DNA from: Candidatus Peribacteria bacterium
GTDB lineage: Bacteria; Patescibacteriota; Gracilibacteria; Peribacterales; Peribacteraceae
DNA length: 61,077 bases
Assembly (NCBI GenBank): GCA_028286915.1
Contig: JAQBQQ010000003.1
Location: forward strand, 1 to 61,077
Direction of reading: 5' to 3'
Shown here: piece after piece, positions 36,387 to 44,962 of the stretch
Numbering within the stretch: the first letter of the stretch is position 1
How the letters are laid out: the number at the start of each line of letters is the position of its first letter
Made by a program: the position numbers and the translations under genes
The notes under the pieces: generated by a model
What the model was told of the DNA's origin: nothing
Databases searched by the model: none
Seen by the model: the letters and a program-made list of their open reading frames with translations, nothing else

Positions 36387-36431
36387 TATCACAAACAACC
36401 CGCAAAAGCAGAGTTATTATCGTTTGTGATA
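36387..36431 (-). promoter_or_regulatory. Upstream hairpin of the putative aspS attenuator
   Basis: A perfect 10-bp stem TATCACAAAC/GTTTGTGATA. Its 25-base loop contains GCGGG (36399-36403), which can pair with CCCGC of the terminator stem. This gives two mutually exclusive folds, the usual design of a transcription attenuator. No T-box motif is seen. Confidence 0.55.
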
Positions 36432-36452
36432 GAAAGATGGATCATTGCAGAA

Positions 36453-36480
36453 AATATAGCAATTTTTGCTTCGAAAGCAA
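36453..36480 (-). promoter_or_regulatory. Candidate aspS promoter
   Basis: On the minus strand TTGCTT, a 16-base spacer and TATATT preceded by TGC (extended -10). The transcript would begin near 36446 and carry a leader of about 125 bases with the two hairpins described. The 260 bases between here and the protease gene hold nothing else I can identify. Confidence 0.6.
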
Positions 36481-36739
36481 TAAATTTGGTCAGCGAGGGG
36501 GTGAAGGTCACTACTTATTTCACTTTTCCGCAGTGTTCCGCGAAGGAGTTTTTCTAAGGCATTATCCGGAGAAATCGATGTATCGGAAAGAAGTGTATTT
36601 GGAAGAGCTTAACAACCATTCTATGGAAGCATTCTGTACGCCAAGTAAATAGAGACAAGGAATGGTTACACTCTATAAATATAAAAACTTCTTATGTCAC
36701 CATAAAGCAAAATGAGGCTTAAATTAAAAATTGCTTAAT

Positions 36740-38185
36740 TCAAAGCGAAACCTTTAGATCAAATTTATACTTATCCAGATTTTTTTCCTTAACAAGGAAG
36801 AATTTATACAACATCACAGCTATTGACCTACGATTAATAGGGCCATTCCTATCAAACCATTTTGATGACCACTCCTCATTTTTGACGATATTAATATCAA
36901 GAGAGGTCTTTAGGTAATCTGCATACCATTCACTATCCTCTAAATGCTTATATGAACTATTGTGATGCTTTGATATATCAAAATTTGGTACCAGCAGCAT
37001 TTTAATTGCTTCCATATTTGATACAGACTGATCAGGCTTAAAACTGCCATCCGAGTACCCAGAAACCCATCCCTTCTCCTTTCCAAAGCAAACATATTTT
37101 GCGAACCACTGAGCTTGAACATCAGTAAAACAATTTTTATATCGATCTTCATCAGGGGTTTCAAAAAATGCCTCAACGATCACTTTGAAAAATTCAGCAC
37201 GGTTAATTCGATTTAACGGCATAAAATTACCATCACTATACCCAGTCATAATTCCAGAGGATTTTAAGAAAGTATAAGCTCTGGTACTTACGCATAAATC
37301 TTGAGATCCTACCTGATAGCTTTCAGAGAACTTTTCATGCCCTTTAAGATAATCACAACCTTTTTCTGGTACATCTGAGAAAATTAGCCTTTCTACTGCC
37401 ACAGGCTTTATGTCTTTCTGCATTTTTTGTTGAATTATATTAGGTGTTGATGGCAATGAATTTATTGGAGGAGTGGCTGGTGCAGAAGAAATGGAAGGCT
37501 TTAGGTGTGCGAGACTCATAAGGTCATCTAAATATATAAGTGGCGTTATAAGACCAATATTTTCGGAACTTGACATTGTATATGCTGTAGCAACTCCAAA
37601 TAAATTACCTGCATCATCAAAGACAGGGCCACCCGAAACGCCGGGAATAATTTTGGCATCTGTTTTAAGTTCTGTAGTCATGCCCCCTTCGATAATTTTT
37701 CCTGCAATCTGCCCATTAGTAAGAGTGATAGAAAGACTACCTTTGCCTATTGCTGGATAGCCAAGAATTTGAATATCTGTGCCAGTTTCAGGAATAACTT
37801 TTGACGGCGATAAAAAATTGAAATTACAAGGAATGTTTGCCTCTCCTTCAGTGATTATCAATGCAAGATCTCTTTCTGAATGACGTATTACAGAAGTTGG
37901 TTGCCATGCACATGGCCAATCTGGTTCTTCGTTTGCATTCGTAGGAATGATAAAAATACTGTCAACAAGGTGCCCGGCATCATTTTCTACAACGTGCTTG
38001 TTTGTTACAACCATACCGTCAGGCGATGCAATAAACCCACTGGCTCTACCTATTAAATTGCCATCCGAATCATAGATTCCTATTAATACAGTACTACTAA
38101 TGGCAGTCTTACTAATACCAGCTGCAATTGAACAAATTGGCTGAAAGAATGCCAAGCATGCAAATATCGTTATTAATTTTCTCAT
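36740..38185 (-). CDS. Trypsin-like serine protease with C-terminal SLH domains
   Basis: 481 residues with a signal peptide (1-22). The protease domain (~25-230) has a complete triad: H64 in TNKHVV, D106 in SERDLALI, S184 in PGVSGGPVF. A Pro/Ser linker (~235-270) leads to two or three SLH-type units (~290-470: SSGIMTGYSDGNFMPLNRINRAEFF, KGWVSGYSDGSFKPDQSVS), which bind cell-wall polymers or the S-layer. It would be held on the surface and cut external or envelope proteins. It marks the left side of the AT-rich region. Confidence 0.9.
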   Translation of the reverse strand: MRKLITIFACLAFFQPICSIAAGISKTAISSTVLIGIYDSDGNLIGRASGFIASPDGMVVTNKHVVENDAGHLVDSIFIIPTNANEEPDWPCAWQPTSVIRHSERDLALIITEGEANIPCNFNFLSPSKVIPETGTDIQILGYPAIGKGSLSITLTNGQIAGKIIEGGMTTELKTDAKIIPGVSGGPVFDDAGNLFGVATAYTMSSSENIGLITPLIYLDDLMSLAHLKPSISSAPATPPINSLPSTPNIIQQKMQKDIKPVAVERLIFSDVPEKGCDYLKGHEKFSESYQVGSQDLCVSTRAYTFLKSSGIMTGYSDGNFMPLNRINRAEFFKVIVEAFFETPDEDRYKNCFTDVQAQWFAKYVCFGKEKGWVSGYSDGSFKPDQSVSNMEAIKMLLVPNFDISKHHNSSYKHLEDSEWYADYLKTSLDINIVKNEEWSSKWFDRNGPINRRSIAVMLYKFFLVKEKNLDKYKFDLKVSL

Positions 38186-38271
38186 AATGGGTATGAAAGA
38201 GCATGATGTCCTTCTTTACAAGAGATTTTTTCAGTTTGAATAAAGCAAGCGCAATTCAAATTACAAAAAAA

Positions 38272-39216
38272 TTAGTCTTTCAATATATATCGTGTTCTTA
38301 AATTTAATAGATCACAATAATTCCTATATCGCTGCTCGTCAATTTCACTTAATTCGGCACCATAGAAAAGCTCGCGCATTATTGGATCCGATTGCGGTGC
38401 AACGGCACTCAAAGACAATGCATCGTCTAAAATTCGCAACGCCTCGTTACCAGCGCCGTGACCAACATGCATTTGCAGATATTCACTAATGTCTTTGTAC
38501 ATTGTCTCATTCTTCTTTGATCCTTTTGTAAAAACAGGAATACGCCGCATATCGCTTTGTAGATCCGCTTTCATGACTGTATCCCAACGCTTTGGAATTC
38601 TGTCAGTTTCTGTAAAATACAATGCAGGTGTAATTGCTAACAAGTCGTCTTCGGAAAGTTCTCTCACTTTCGTTCGCACTTCAGCCGTGTAATTCCATAC
38701 CTGCCGATGCGGCTTTTCTACAACTCGCCATGATGGCAGTTCGCCATCTACCAAAGCATTCTCTGAAAATACCAAAAGGAGCTTTGAAGTGTCATGCGAT
38801 GGGATTTGATCATACCGATACGCAAACTTCTTCTTATTCTTCCCTTTACGCCGGTTATGCCAGCCCTTGCCTTCAGTTACCACTGCAGACGGCTGACCGG
38901 CTGCATTCATGCCGCAGATGACAGCATCGATTCGGCGACGACCATTCAGTATAACCTCCAATAATACTTTCTGGTCTTCGGTAAGCTCTGCATGTTCAAA
39001 GGCCTTTCCTAAGCCCACAATCGAGCTGTCCCAGGCATTTACCTGTTCCCGCATATTCTGCTCTTCTTCAAGCGAAGACGGCTGCAAACCGTTCTGTATA
39101 ACTGCCGCAGTTAACTGTTCCACGATCTTTTTTCTATGCGGCAGGTCTTTGGATGCATTAATAATTTCGGCGGCATCCGAAGGGTAATAGCTGTAAGAGG
39201 GTAATTTTTCGACCAT
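38272..39216 (-). CDS. PD-(D/E)XK-like protein, copy 2
   Basis: 314 residues, soluble. A nuclease-like core is visible: E87 in LLEVIL, D97 in RRRIDAVICG and E115-G-K117 in VVTEGKGW, the D and E 18 residues apart. The same layout occurs in the upstream gene and in the N-terminal region of DUF2075 proteins. The C-terminal half (IPVFTKGSKKNETMYKDISEYLQMH) is helical and unrecognised. It begins 20 bases after the stop of the other copy, so the two form an operon. Role unknown; a defence or DNA-processing function is a hypothesis. Confidence 0.65.
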   Translation of the reverse strand: MVEKLPSYSYYPSDAAEIINASKDLPHRKKIVEQLTAAVIQNGLQPSSLEEEQNMREQVNAWDSSIVGLGKAFEHAELTEDQKVLLEVILNGRRRIDAVICGMNAAGQPSAVVTEGKGWHNRRKGKNKKKFAYRYDQIPSHDTSKLLLVFSENALVDGELPSWRVVEKPHRQVWNYTAEVRTKVRELSEDDLLAITPALYFTETDRIPKRWDTVMKADLQSDMRRIPVFTKGSKKNETMYKDISEYLQMHVGHGAGNEALRILDDALSLSAVAPQSDPIMRELFYGAELSEIDEQRYRNYCDLLNLRTRYILKD

Positions 39217-39236
39217 AGCGGAGCAGAGTAATGGAT

Positions 39237-40178
39237 TCAGCTAAAAAATAGCCAGTAGATTATTTGTAGAAATAACCGTATCGGCATAAAGACGATGCGC
39301 AACAATAGGTAAAGAGCGTAGCCAATTGATAGTCGCGACTGTTTGGCTTGTCGATTCATCGGAATACCAAGGAAGCGAGGCGTGAAGTCCGGGCGCTTCG
39401 GCAATTCTTTCAGGTGTGCTAAAGATTCCCACTTTAATTCCTGCAATGCATGAAGTGTGGCCAAGCCGTCTCCGTAACCCACGCGCTCTACAAGCCGCTT
39501 ACGTAACGCCTGCCAATACTCCAGAGTATAAAGTCTATTCGGCTCGCCTTTCGGGCGATTACCGAAAAGAACCATCCTTTTATATCCAGTCAGCGACGCT
39601 GCATTATGCAGAAAGGCGTAGGCACTAAATTGAATGCCATTGTCGGAAAGATGACAGATTTGCTGTACTCTTCTGATGTGCTCTTCGTAAGCACGCGCCT
39701 GTTCCGCCGGATGCATAACATTCTGCCATTCGCCTTCACGACGGATTTGAATGTAGTTTTTCTTAATGGATACGCGCATATCAATACGTTCCCATTGCTT
39801 TAGCTCAATAATAACTGCATTTGGCCTATCTTGGTTGTCTTTGCCGCATATCAGGGCATCCATGCGCTGCGGATACGCCATGTCCTGCGACGGCAGACAG
39901 TATTCAATAATGATAACCTGATCTTGAAGATCAGACGCCAATAAAAGGCTAGCAAGATCCGGCAGTGAATGTGCCCATGCCTCTACCTCTTTCAAGCCGG
40001 GCACCACTTTTAAGTTAGTAAGATAACCATCACGTATTTTCTGTGCAAGTACGTGCGAGTCAGCCGATTCAGCAATAAATTCCTTTACCGTATTGGCATA
40101 CAACCAATTACCACTAAACAAATCGCTCTGACCGTGTGGGTCTTGGGAGTTGGGGAGCAAAATGGAGGATGGGGGCAC
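39237..40178 (-). CDS. PD-(D/E)XK-like protein, copy 1, with C-terminal membrane segment
   Basis: 313 residues from a GTG; no in-frame ATG exists before the core domain. The putative nuclease core has E92 (IIIEYCLP), D107 (YPQRMDALICG) and E125-L-K127 (VIIELKQW), followed by Q-A-R-A-Y-E-E-H helices as in DUF2075 N-terminal domains. A hydrophobic C terminus (~285-313) could insert in the membrane, which is odd for a nuclease. No helicase motor is fused or nearby. First gene of a two-gene unit with its paralogue. Confidence 0.65.
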   Translation of the reverse strand: MPPSSILLPNSQDPHGQSDLFSGNWLYANTVKEFIAESADSHVLAQKIRDGYLTNLKVVPGLKEVEAWAHSLPDLASLLLASDLQDQVIIIEYCLPSQDMAYPQRMDALICGKDNQDRPNAVIIELKQWERIDMRVSIKKNYIQIRREGEWQNVMHPAEQARAYEEHIRRVQQICHLSDNGIQFSAYAFLHNAASLTGYKRMVLFGNRPKGEPNRLYTLEYWQALRKRLVERVGYGDGLATLHALQELKWESLAHLKELPKRPDFTPRFLGIPMNRQAKQSRLSIGYALYLLLRIVFMPIRLFLQIIYWLFFS

Positions 40179-40400
40179 GGGCCTTATTGCAAAAGGACTA
40201 TAAATTATTTATATAAATTTTCCAAATCCTATTTAAACTTGTGAAGGTGGACAATACTGTATGAGGTGCGAACTGAAATATCGGAGACGCATATAAAGTT
40301 GGAAGGTGCATTTTTCCTTATACGGCAGACAGTTTTTTGATATTGGAATGCAACAGTTTTCTTAAAAATGACACGAGAGTGCCAAGACAAAGTTATAAGC

Positions 40401-40406
40401 TATAAT
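40401..40406 (+). promoter_or_regulatory. -10 element just before the nuclease-like gene
   Basis: A perfect TATAAT ends 7 bases before the ATG at 40414. Transcription would start at or next to the start codon, giving a leaderless mRNA. No convincing -35 element. Confidence 0.45.
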
Positions 40407-40413
40407 AAGTTAT

Positions 40414-41838
40414 ATGGGCCTATTTGATTCAACGCCGGGTATTCCTGCCGATACAAGTTCTGCTAATAAAAAACCCGAAAAAAAGGATGTGGAATCTGAA
40501 AAACAACAGGTTATTGCCTATGGCTTCGAAGCTGCAGATTTAAATCCACCTTCCGGCGGGGAATGTGAGACCAAAGATGCCAACATTCATTTTATTAATT
40601 TCTTTGACTCTGCCGATTACTACAAAAACGCTAATGGGGTAATTATTCCATCAGGAATTTTCGACAAAATTGAGCAGCGTGGTGATGGCTATGGACATGT
40701 TTACTCAACAATTACGTGTAAAGACTATGATATGGTATACGAGAAAGAAAAACAGCTTCTGAACCACTTGAAAGATGGCGGCTGGATTTGCTTCTTAGTA
40801 ACAGACACAATAATCGATTCCTATACTATTACTTATGCTTATGGGCATAATTCAGCCATAAAAAGTTGTAATGATACTGACCTTTGTAAACGACTACTAA
40901 ATATTTACGGTATAAGCCGAAAGTCTATCGATGTAAACACTCAGGTTTCAGCTAAGAGAGATGAATTTATTCCACTAATGCGCGAATTCGGTATTGCAAA
41001 AAACTCATTTATTTTACGTGAAGCGAAAGGTACTCCAACAGTTCTGGCTGAAGTCGCAGGCAGTCCAGTTGGTTTAACCATTAATGGGAATCTTTTCTTT
41101 CTTCCTATTCATTACACACGAGCGTCTGATGCAAAGAAGATTGCAGAAGCAGTGACAGGAGCGATTATTAAGTATCGAAAAGATCGTGCAACATTTGTAC
41201 CGTTATGGATAAAAGATCTTAAATTTAACAGCGAACACTCGATTGCGGCCGAAATTCTAAAACTAGAGTCTGCTCTTCTTGAGCAACGGCAGATGGCTCA
41301 GGTTTTCGATGAATATAAGACAATTTTAGTAACACAGTCTGACACTTTGCGGAATGAAGTTGCGTCTATACTTAAAGATTTTTTTGGCCTAAATGCCGTG
41401 CCTATGAATGAAAATGTTGAAGATATAAAAATTATAGATGGTCATGGGCAAATACAGTTTCTGATGGAATGTAAAGGTACTAACAGTGGCGTTACACGAG
41501 AATATATTAATCAAACAGATTCTTTTAGGGAAAGGAATAATCTTACTATTACCATTCCTGCAATTTTGATGATTAATAATGAAAAAAAGATAGAAAGTAT
41601 TGAAAAACGGCAAAGCACGAAAGTTGTAAATGACCAAATTAAAAAAGCCGTAAGTGACAATATCTTAATTATTCGAACCATCGATCTTCTCTTCCTTATG
41701 AAACAGTATGAAAGCTTAGGCATTTCAGAAAGAAAAGATGGGATTAAAAAACTTTTCAATTCGGGCGGTGGTTGGCTAAAAGTGAACGATACAGAACATC
41801 ATATTTTAAAGAGTATTGACGATGTGAGCGCGCTATAA
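40414..41838 (+). CDS. Uncharacterised protein with C-terminal restriction-endonuclease-like domain
   Basis: 474 residues, soluble. The N-terminal two thirds is not recognised. The last third (~300-435) has the order of a PD-(D/E)XK restriction-like domain: a helix (LRNEVASILKDFFGLNAV), D337 in VEDIKIIDGHGQ, then E352-C-K354 in FLMECKGTNSG and a following helix with a conserved-looking RE-Y-I-N-Q motif. This is common in anti-phage effectors. It is divergent from the other nuclease-like pair, 235 bases away, so all three may be parts of one system. Confidence 0.65.
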   Translation: MGLFDSTPGIPADTSSANKKPEKKDVESEKQQVIAYGFEAADLNPPSGGECETKDANIHFINFFDSADYYKNANGVIIPSGIFDKIEQRGDGYGHVYSTITCKDYDMVYEKEKQLLNHLKDGGWICFLVTDTIIDSYTITYAYGHNSAIKSCNDTDLCKRLLNIYGISRKSIDVNTQVSAKRDEFIPLMREFGIAKNSFILREAKGTPTVLAEVAGSPVGLTINGNLFFLPIHYTRASDAKKIAEAVTGAIIKYRKDRATFVPLWIKDLKFNSEHSIAAEILKLESALLEQRQMAQVFDEYKTILVTQSDTLRNEVASILKDFFGLNAVPMNENVEDIKIIDGHGQIQFLMECKGTNSGVTREYINQTDSFRERNNLTITIPAILMINNEKKIESIEKRQSTKVVNDQIKKAVSDNILIIRTIDLLFLMKQYESLGISERKDGIKKLFNSGGGWLKVNDTEHHILKSIDDVSAL

Positions 41839-42007
41839 GGAGGGGCGAGCCATTACTATCAAGTAATGACATATCATGACCGGGAACCGGTGTTTATTAA
41901 TGGGACAATTAAGTTGTTAATACTTTCAAAGTGACATAAAACATTGCAAGTATGGATAGATTCTAATATTATATATGCTTAGTTAAAATCGTTCGTCATT
42001 AAAAAGA

Positions 42008-42973
42008 ATGAGCACACCTAATAAGTCGGAAATTCCAATAAAGCATCATTTCGTTCCAAAGTTTTATTTAGAAAATTTTTCCATACCAAATTCTGAACCA
42101 TTAAACCTTTGGGTTCAGCAAGTAGGAAAACCTCCTCGATTATCAACACCCAAAAAAGAGGGATATGAAAGAAATTTACATACGATACTAACAAAGGACG
42201 GGACTGAAGACCGAAGTCTAGAGTTTGCGTTAGTGGAAAAAGAAGGGATAGCTGCATCCATTATCAAAAAGATAATCAAAGATAAGGGTGGCCAAAATAT
42301 GTCACAAAGTGAAAGATTAAACTTTGCATTTTTTATAGGACTGATGCTTGTTAGGACTCCACAGTTTTTTACTGAAATAAAGCGTATGACCGCGATATAT
42401 AATGATGCACTAACAAAAGCCCTAAATGGGGATACGGAACAACTCGCCAAGCTTGCTGCAGCAGCAAAAATGGGGACAGCTGAAGAATTCTTAAAAAATC
42501 GCTCAAAAGAAGCTATTAAAGATTGGTTAAAACAAGATAAAATGCACACTTACATGCATTTAATATCGATGGAAAGCCTTGCAAATACACACGCAAAAAA
42601 GATTTATGAAGATATGGGATGGTACTATTTACTTGCACCAGAGGGGTATGAGTATTGCACATGTGATGACCCCGTTATCAGATGGAGCCCAAACGACACA
42701 GAAGGATGGCGGCATGGAATTGGCCATGAAGAAACACAAATATTTTTCCCAATTAGCCCCCAAATTTGTTTCTTCGCCAAAAGAGGAAGGATTACCCAAT
42801 CAGACTCAGTTCAATTTATAAATGAACTCATTGTGTGGCAGGCGCAAAGATTTGTATACTCTAGCTCAGAAAATCCTGAAATAAATATTTACCTTAAACA
42901 AAGAGAAGACCTAGAAAAAGTGCAACCTCGGAAAGTAGTAATTGATTCGCGTTTTAAACCCCTTGAAAGTTAG
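42008..42973 (+). CDS. DUF4238 protein
   Basis: 321 residues. It opens with the DUF4238 hallmark I-P-x-x-H-H-F-V-P-K-F-Y-L-x-N-F and contains the helical RTPQFF region and the later DDPVIRWSPND and IFFPISPQICFF strands of that family. Members occur widely in defence islands and mobile regions but have no proven activity. It is 169 bases downstream of the nuclease-like gene on the same strand. Its stop overlaps that of the SNase C-terminal frame by 4 bases. Confidence 0.88.
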   Translation: MSTPNKSEIPIKHHFVPKFYLENFSIPNSEPLNLWVQQVGKPPRLSTPKKEGYERNLHTILTKDGTEDRSLEFALVEKEGIAASIIKKIIKDKGGQNMSQSERLNFAFFIGLMLVRTPQFFTEIKRMTAIYNDALTKALNGDTEQLAKLAAAAKMGTAEEFLKNRSKEAIKDWLKQDKMHTYMHLISMESLANTHAKKIYEDMGWYYLLAPEGYEYCTCDDPVIRWSPNDTEGWRHGIGHEETQIFFPISPQICFFAKRGRITQSDSVQFINELIVWQAQRFVYSSSENPEINIYLKQREDLEKVQPRKVVIDSRFKPLES

Positions 42974-43233
42974 CAATTTCCCGCCTTCCTCCAGCCAGCC
43001 TTCTTCGCCTCGGCTTCAGTGCAGAACATCTGCTCGCCTTTACTGGCATCAATCTGCGTCTTGTCGTAGTCACGGCAACCCGGAGCGTGGTAGATCTTTT
43101 CCTTCTTGCTGGAGATGTTTCCTTTGATGTTACAGACCGTAGAAACACTGGAACTAGAACTCGCCTTTGCAGTGGCCTTTACAGCGGTTTTCTTACTCGA
43201 TGACGACGAAGAGACGAGGAAGCTGCGCCGCAA
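42970..43233 (-). pseudogene. C-terminal part of a frame-broken SNase (Cys-rich domain)
   Basis: 87 codons from a TTG, reading SSSSSSKKTAVKATAK and then a small domain with CNIKGNISSKKEKIYHAPG-C, F-C-T-E-A-E-A and a final Cys. This Cys/His module commonly follows secreted SNase domains in CPR proteins. Its frame is -1 relative to the SNase ORF and overlaps it within a run of Ser codons (TCN). A one-base deletion or a programmed -1 shift would join them into one protein of about 240 residues. Confidence 0.7.
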
Positions 43234-43697
43234 CTCTCCCAGAGGCCTTTATTGCCCTCGCGTGCCGTCACTTCCAACGCGTTGTAATCCTCAAGGCGTG
43301 GATGCGGGTATTGTTTATAGCTGTAGGCGTACCCTTCGCTGATCAACTGTGCACCGATGTCTTTCCCTTTTAATTCAACATAACGAAGCAGACGATCATA
43401 CTTGTCCCGGTTATCGGCAGGATTTTCCACCAAAGTTACCTTCTTATTCTTCACAAGTTTCGTCATACGTGCGCTCGCTTCCTTACCAAAACATTGAACG
43501 TCTTTCCGTGGATCAACGGTTTCCGGCGTATCGATACCGATAATACGAATCGTCTCATCTTCACCATTAAGAAGTACGTGCAGCGTGTCGCCATCCACAA
43601 CCTTCGTAACCTTCACGTTGTCAGCAGCAATGGCAAGGGGCACGACAGTTATTAATGCGAGGGAGGCAGAAATAATGCTCAGGCGACGGTTATACAT
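43179..43697 (-). CDS. Secreted thermonuclease-like SNase domain (frame-disrupted 3' end)
   Basis: 172 residues with a signal peptide (cleavage near AIAA at ~25). The SNase fold is intact: VKVTKVVDGDTLHV, IRIIGIDTPETVD with the catalytic Arg and Glu, and DKYDRLLRYV with the second Arg. After GLWESCGAASSS the frame runs into an unrelated tail (LRRHRVRKPL). The natural continuation is the Cys-rich module in the adjacent frame (42970-43233). The catalytic domain should still fold if the truncated form is made. It would degrade external DNA or RNA. Confidence 0.85.
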   Translation of the reverse strand: MYNRRLSIISASLALITVVPLAIAADNVKVTKVVDGDTLHVLLNGEDETIRIIGIDTPETVDPRKDVQCFGKEASARMTKLVKNKKVTLVENPADNRDKYDRLLRYVELKGKDIGAQLISEGYAYSYKQYPHPRLEDYNALEVTAREGNKGLWESCGAASSSLRRHRVRKPL

Positions 43698-43744
43698 AAT
43701 AGAAAAGGAGAAGAGGATTATGTAATGCTATGGCAATAAAATTT

Positions 43745-44170
43745 TTAATAGGATTGAAAACTACTTAGAATTTCATTCCATTTAGGGTGACTTTTATTTT
43801 CTACCAGAATCAAATCGCCATTTTTATATACAGGACTGCCCATAAGACCCTCTTTTATTATTGCATCTAATGCTTTTTGGCCAGAACCTATGGAAGTATT
43901 GAATTGATAAACCTCAACATCAATTCCATTGATACTAACACCAAATCCATTCTCTGCGGCAAGTATGCCATAATACTTTTCAGTCTTTTCGCCCACCTGC
44001 AGATCTGACTGTGTAAAGTGAGCCATTAGCCCATCCAAATTTTTTTCTACTGTTACCGAAGTTTTATCAACTTTGACATTGTTTTCTGGTGTCGCTGAAC
44101 TACAGGCATTAAGTAAAATACATGCTGATAAATATACAAAAAAAGTTTTCCGTCGTGATGTCAGACGCAT
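43745..44170 (-). CDS. Small lipoprotein of unknown function
   Basis: 141 residues from MRLTSRRKTFFVYLSACILLNACSS, a typical lipoprotein signal with lipobox LNAC; 17 upstream codons are excluded. The mature part is an alpha/beta domain (DLQVGEKTEKYYGILAAENGFGVSI, VEVYQFNTSIGSGQKALDAI) that could bind a ligand. It is divergent from the small HTH gene, with palindromic sites between them, so that regulator may control it. Confidence 0.7.
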   Translation of the reverse strand: MRLTSRRKTFFVYLSACILLNACSSATPENNVKVDKTSVTVEKNLDGLMAHFTQSDLQVGEKTEKYYGILAAENGFGVSINGIDVEVYQFNTSIGSGQKALDAIIKEGLMGSPVYKNGDLILVENKSHPKWNEILSSFQSY

Positions 44171-44207
44171 AGTAAAGCGGGGAAGCAACCCAATAATAGC
44201 GATTGTA

Positions 44208-44265
44208 TTGCTATATAGCAACTGCTACAAAGCCACTAAAGCGATAGCGTTATTGGACGATAACG
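44208..44265. promoter_or_regulatory. Palindromic operator-like sites between lipoprotein and HTH genes
   Basis: A 14-bp perfect palindrome TTGCTATATAGCAA (44208-44221) and a 6-bp inverted repeat CGTTAT/ATAACG around six bases (44248-44265) that ends two bases before the HTH start codon. Both are placed for autoregulation and control of the divergent lipoprotein. Confidence 0.5.
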
Positions 44266-44267
44266 TT

Positions 44268-44459
44268 ATGGCTGATCACTTTCCAAAACTAATGGGCATG
44301 GGGGACGTAACCAAAGCACTAGGTGTTACGCGCCAGTATATTGATTATCTTGTAGAAACAGGTCGTCTGCGTTGCCAGCGTATTTCGACCGGCAAAGTAT
44401 TTCTCGCCAGCGATATTGATGCATTTAAGAAGGAGCGATTGCGCAAACAACGAAAGTAA
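44268..44459 (+). CDS. Small helix-turn-helix DNA-binding protein (excisionase-like)
   Basis: 63 residues from MADHFPKLMGMGDVTKALG; the longer upstream frame crosses the operator region and is excluded. The pattern M-G-x-x-x-V-T-K-A-L-G-V-T-R-Q-Y-I-D-Y-L-V-E-T-G-R-L, followed by V-F-L-A-S-D-I-D-A-F-K, is the MerR-like winged helix of excisionase (HTH_17) proteins. Such proteins act as recombination directionality factors or repressors. It lies 0.5 kb before the integrase on the same strand. Confidence 0.85.
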   Translation: MADHFPKLMGMGDVTKALGVTRQYIDYLVETGRLRCQRISTGKVFLASDIDAFKKERLRKQRK

Positions 44460-44715
44460 AATTCTGCATCTAGCACCACCAACAACCCTCCAATAGTCCA
44501 CCAATTCTATAGGGATGCCGCTATGAAATATTTGACCATCACAAAAACATACTTATGATTCATTCAGTTTATCATTCTATTGCTCACCCCTTCGTCGCGG
44601 GACGTTAAACCGATACAGGTGGAGCAGTAAAAGTAATTCACACGCGGCTTCCCGGCGCACTGGGTCGTACGAATTACGAAATGATGAGGATTTATTTCTC
44701 ATTTGCTCGTTATTC

Positions 44716-44907
44716 GTGGCTCATAAGATTAATCAGCGGCTCAAAGACGACACTAAGCCTATCTCGTATATTTGTCATGAGAAGCCTAAGCGTTTTAGTA
44801 CCGGTAAATCAGTGGTTGAAATGACTGCACATTACCCGGAAGAAAATCCGGCTGATGCAGTTGAATTAATTGCGCACTGCTTAACAAAAATCGGAATATT
44901 TGGATAA
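44716..44907 (+). CDS. Possible small protein upstream of the integrase
   Basis: 63 residues from a GTG. The latter part (VEMTAHYPEENPADAVELIAHCLTK, in two helices) looks like real protein sequence, but the frame stays open further upstream without a convincing start, so it may be the remnant of a longer gene. Not recognised. Confidence 0.4.
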   Translation: MAHKINQRLKDDTKPISYICHEKPKRFSTGKSVVEMTAHYPEENPADAVELIAHCLTKIGIFG

Positions 44908-44920
44908 AGGCACAGTTCAT

Positions 44921-44950
44921 ACCTAGTATTTACATTATATAAAACTAGGT
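44921..44950. promoter_or_regulatory. Inverted repeat around the integrase promoter region
   Basis: ACCTAGT and ACTAGGT flank 16 bases that contain a TATA-rich promoter-like core. It ends 12 bases before the integrase ATG. It may be an operator for the integrase gene or part of an attachment site. Confidence 0.45.
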
Positions 44951-44962
44951 TAGCATGACAGC

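Larger units (their letters stand above)
44460..44962 (+). other. Region between HTH and integrase genes
   Basis: About 500 bases. It holds one weakly supported ORF (44716-44907) and an inverted repeat just before the integrase. The first 250 bases are mixed in composition with no gene or clear repeat that I can see. Confidence 0.4.

Noticed and set aside
36353-36652. 99-codon plus-strand frame upstream of aspS
   Set aside because: It runs over the terminator and promoter of aspS on the other strand, begins in a GC hairpin and has no family resemblance or ribosome site.
36320-36740. T-box riboswitch for aspS
   Set aside because: The conserved T-box core (AGGGUGGNACCGCG) is not present on the minus strand; only a simple hairpin-terminator pair is seen.
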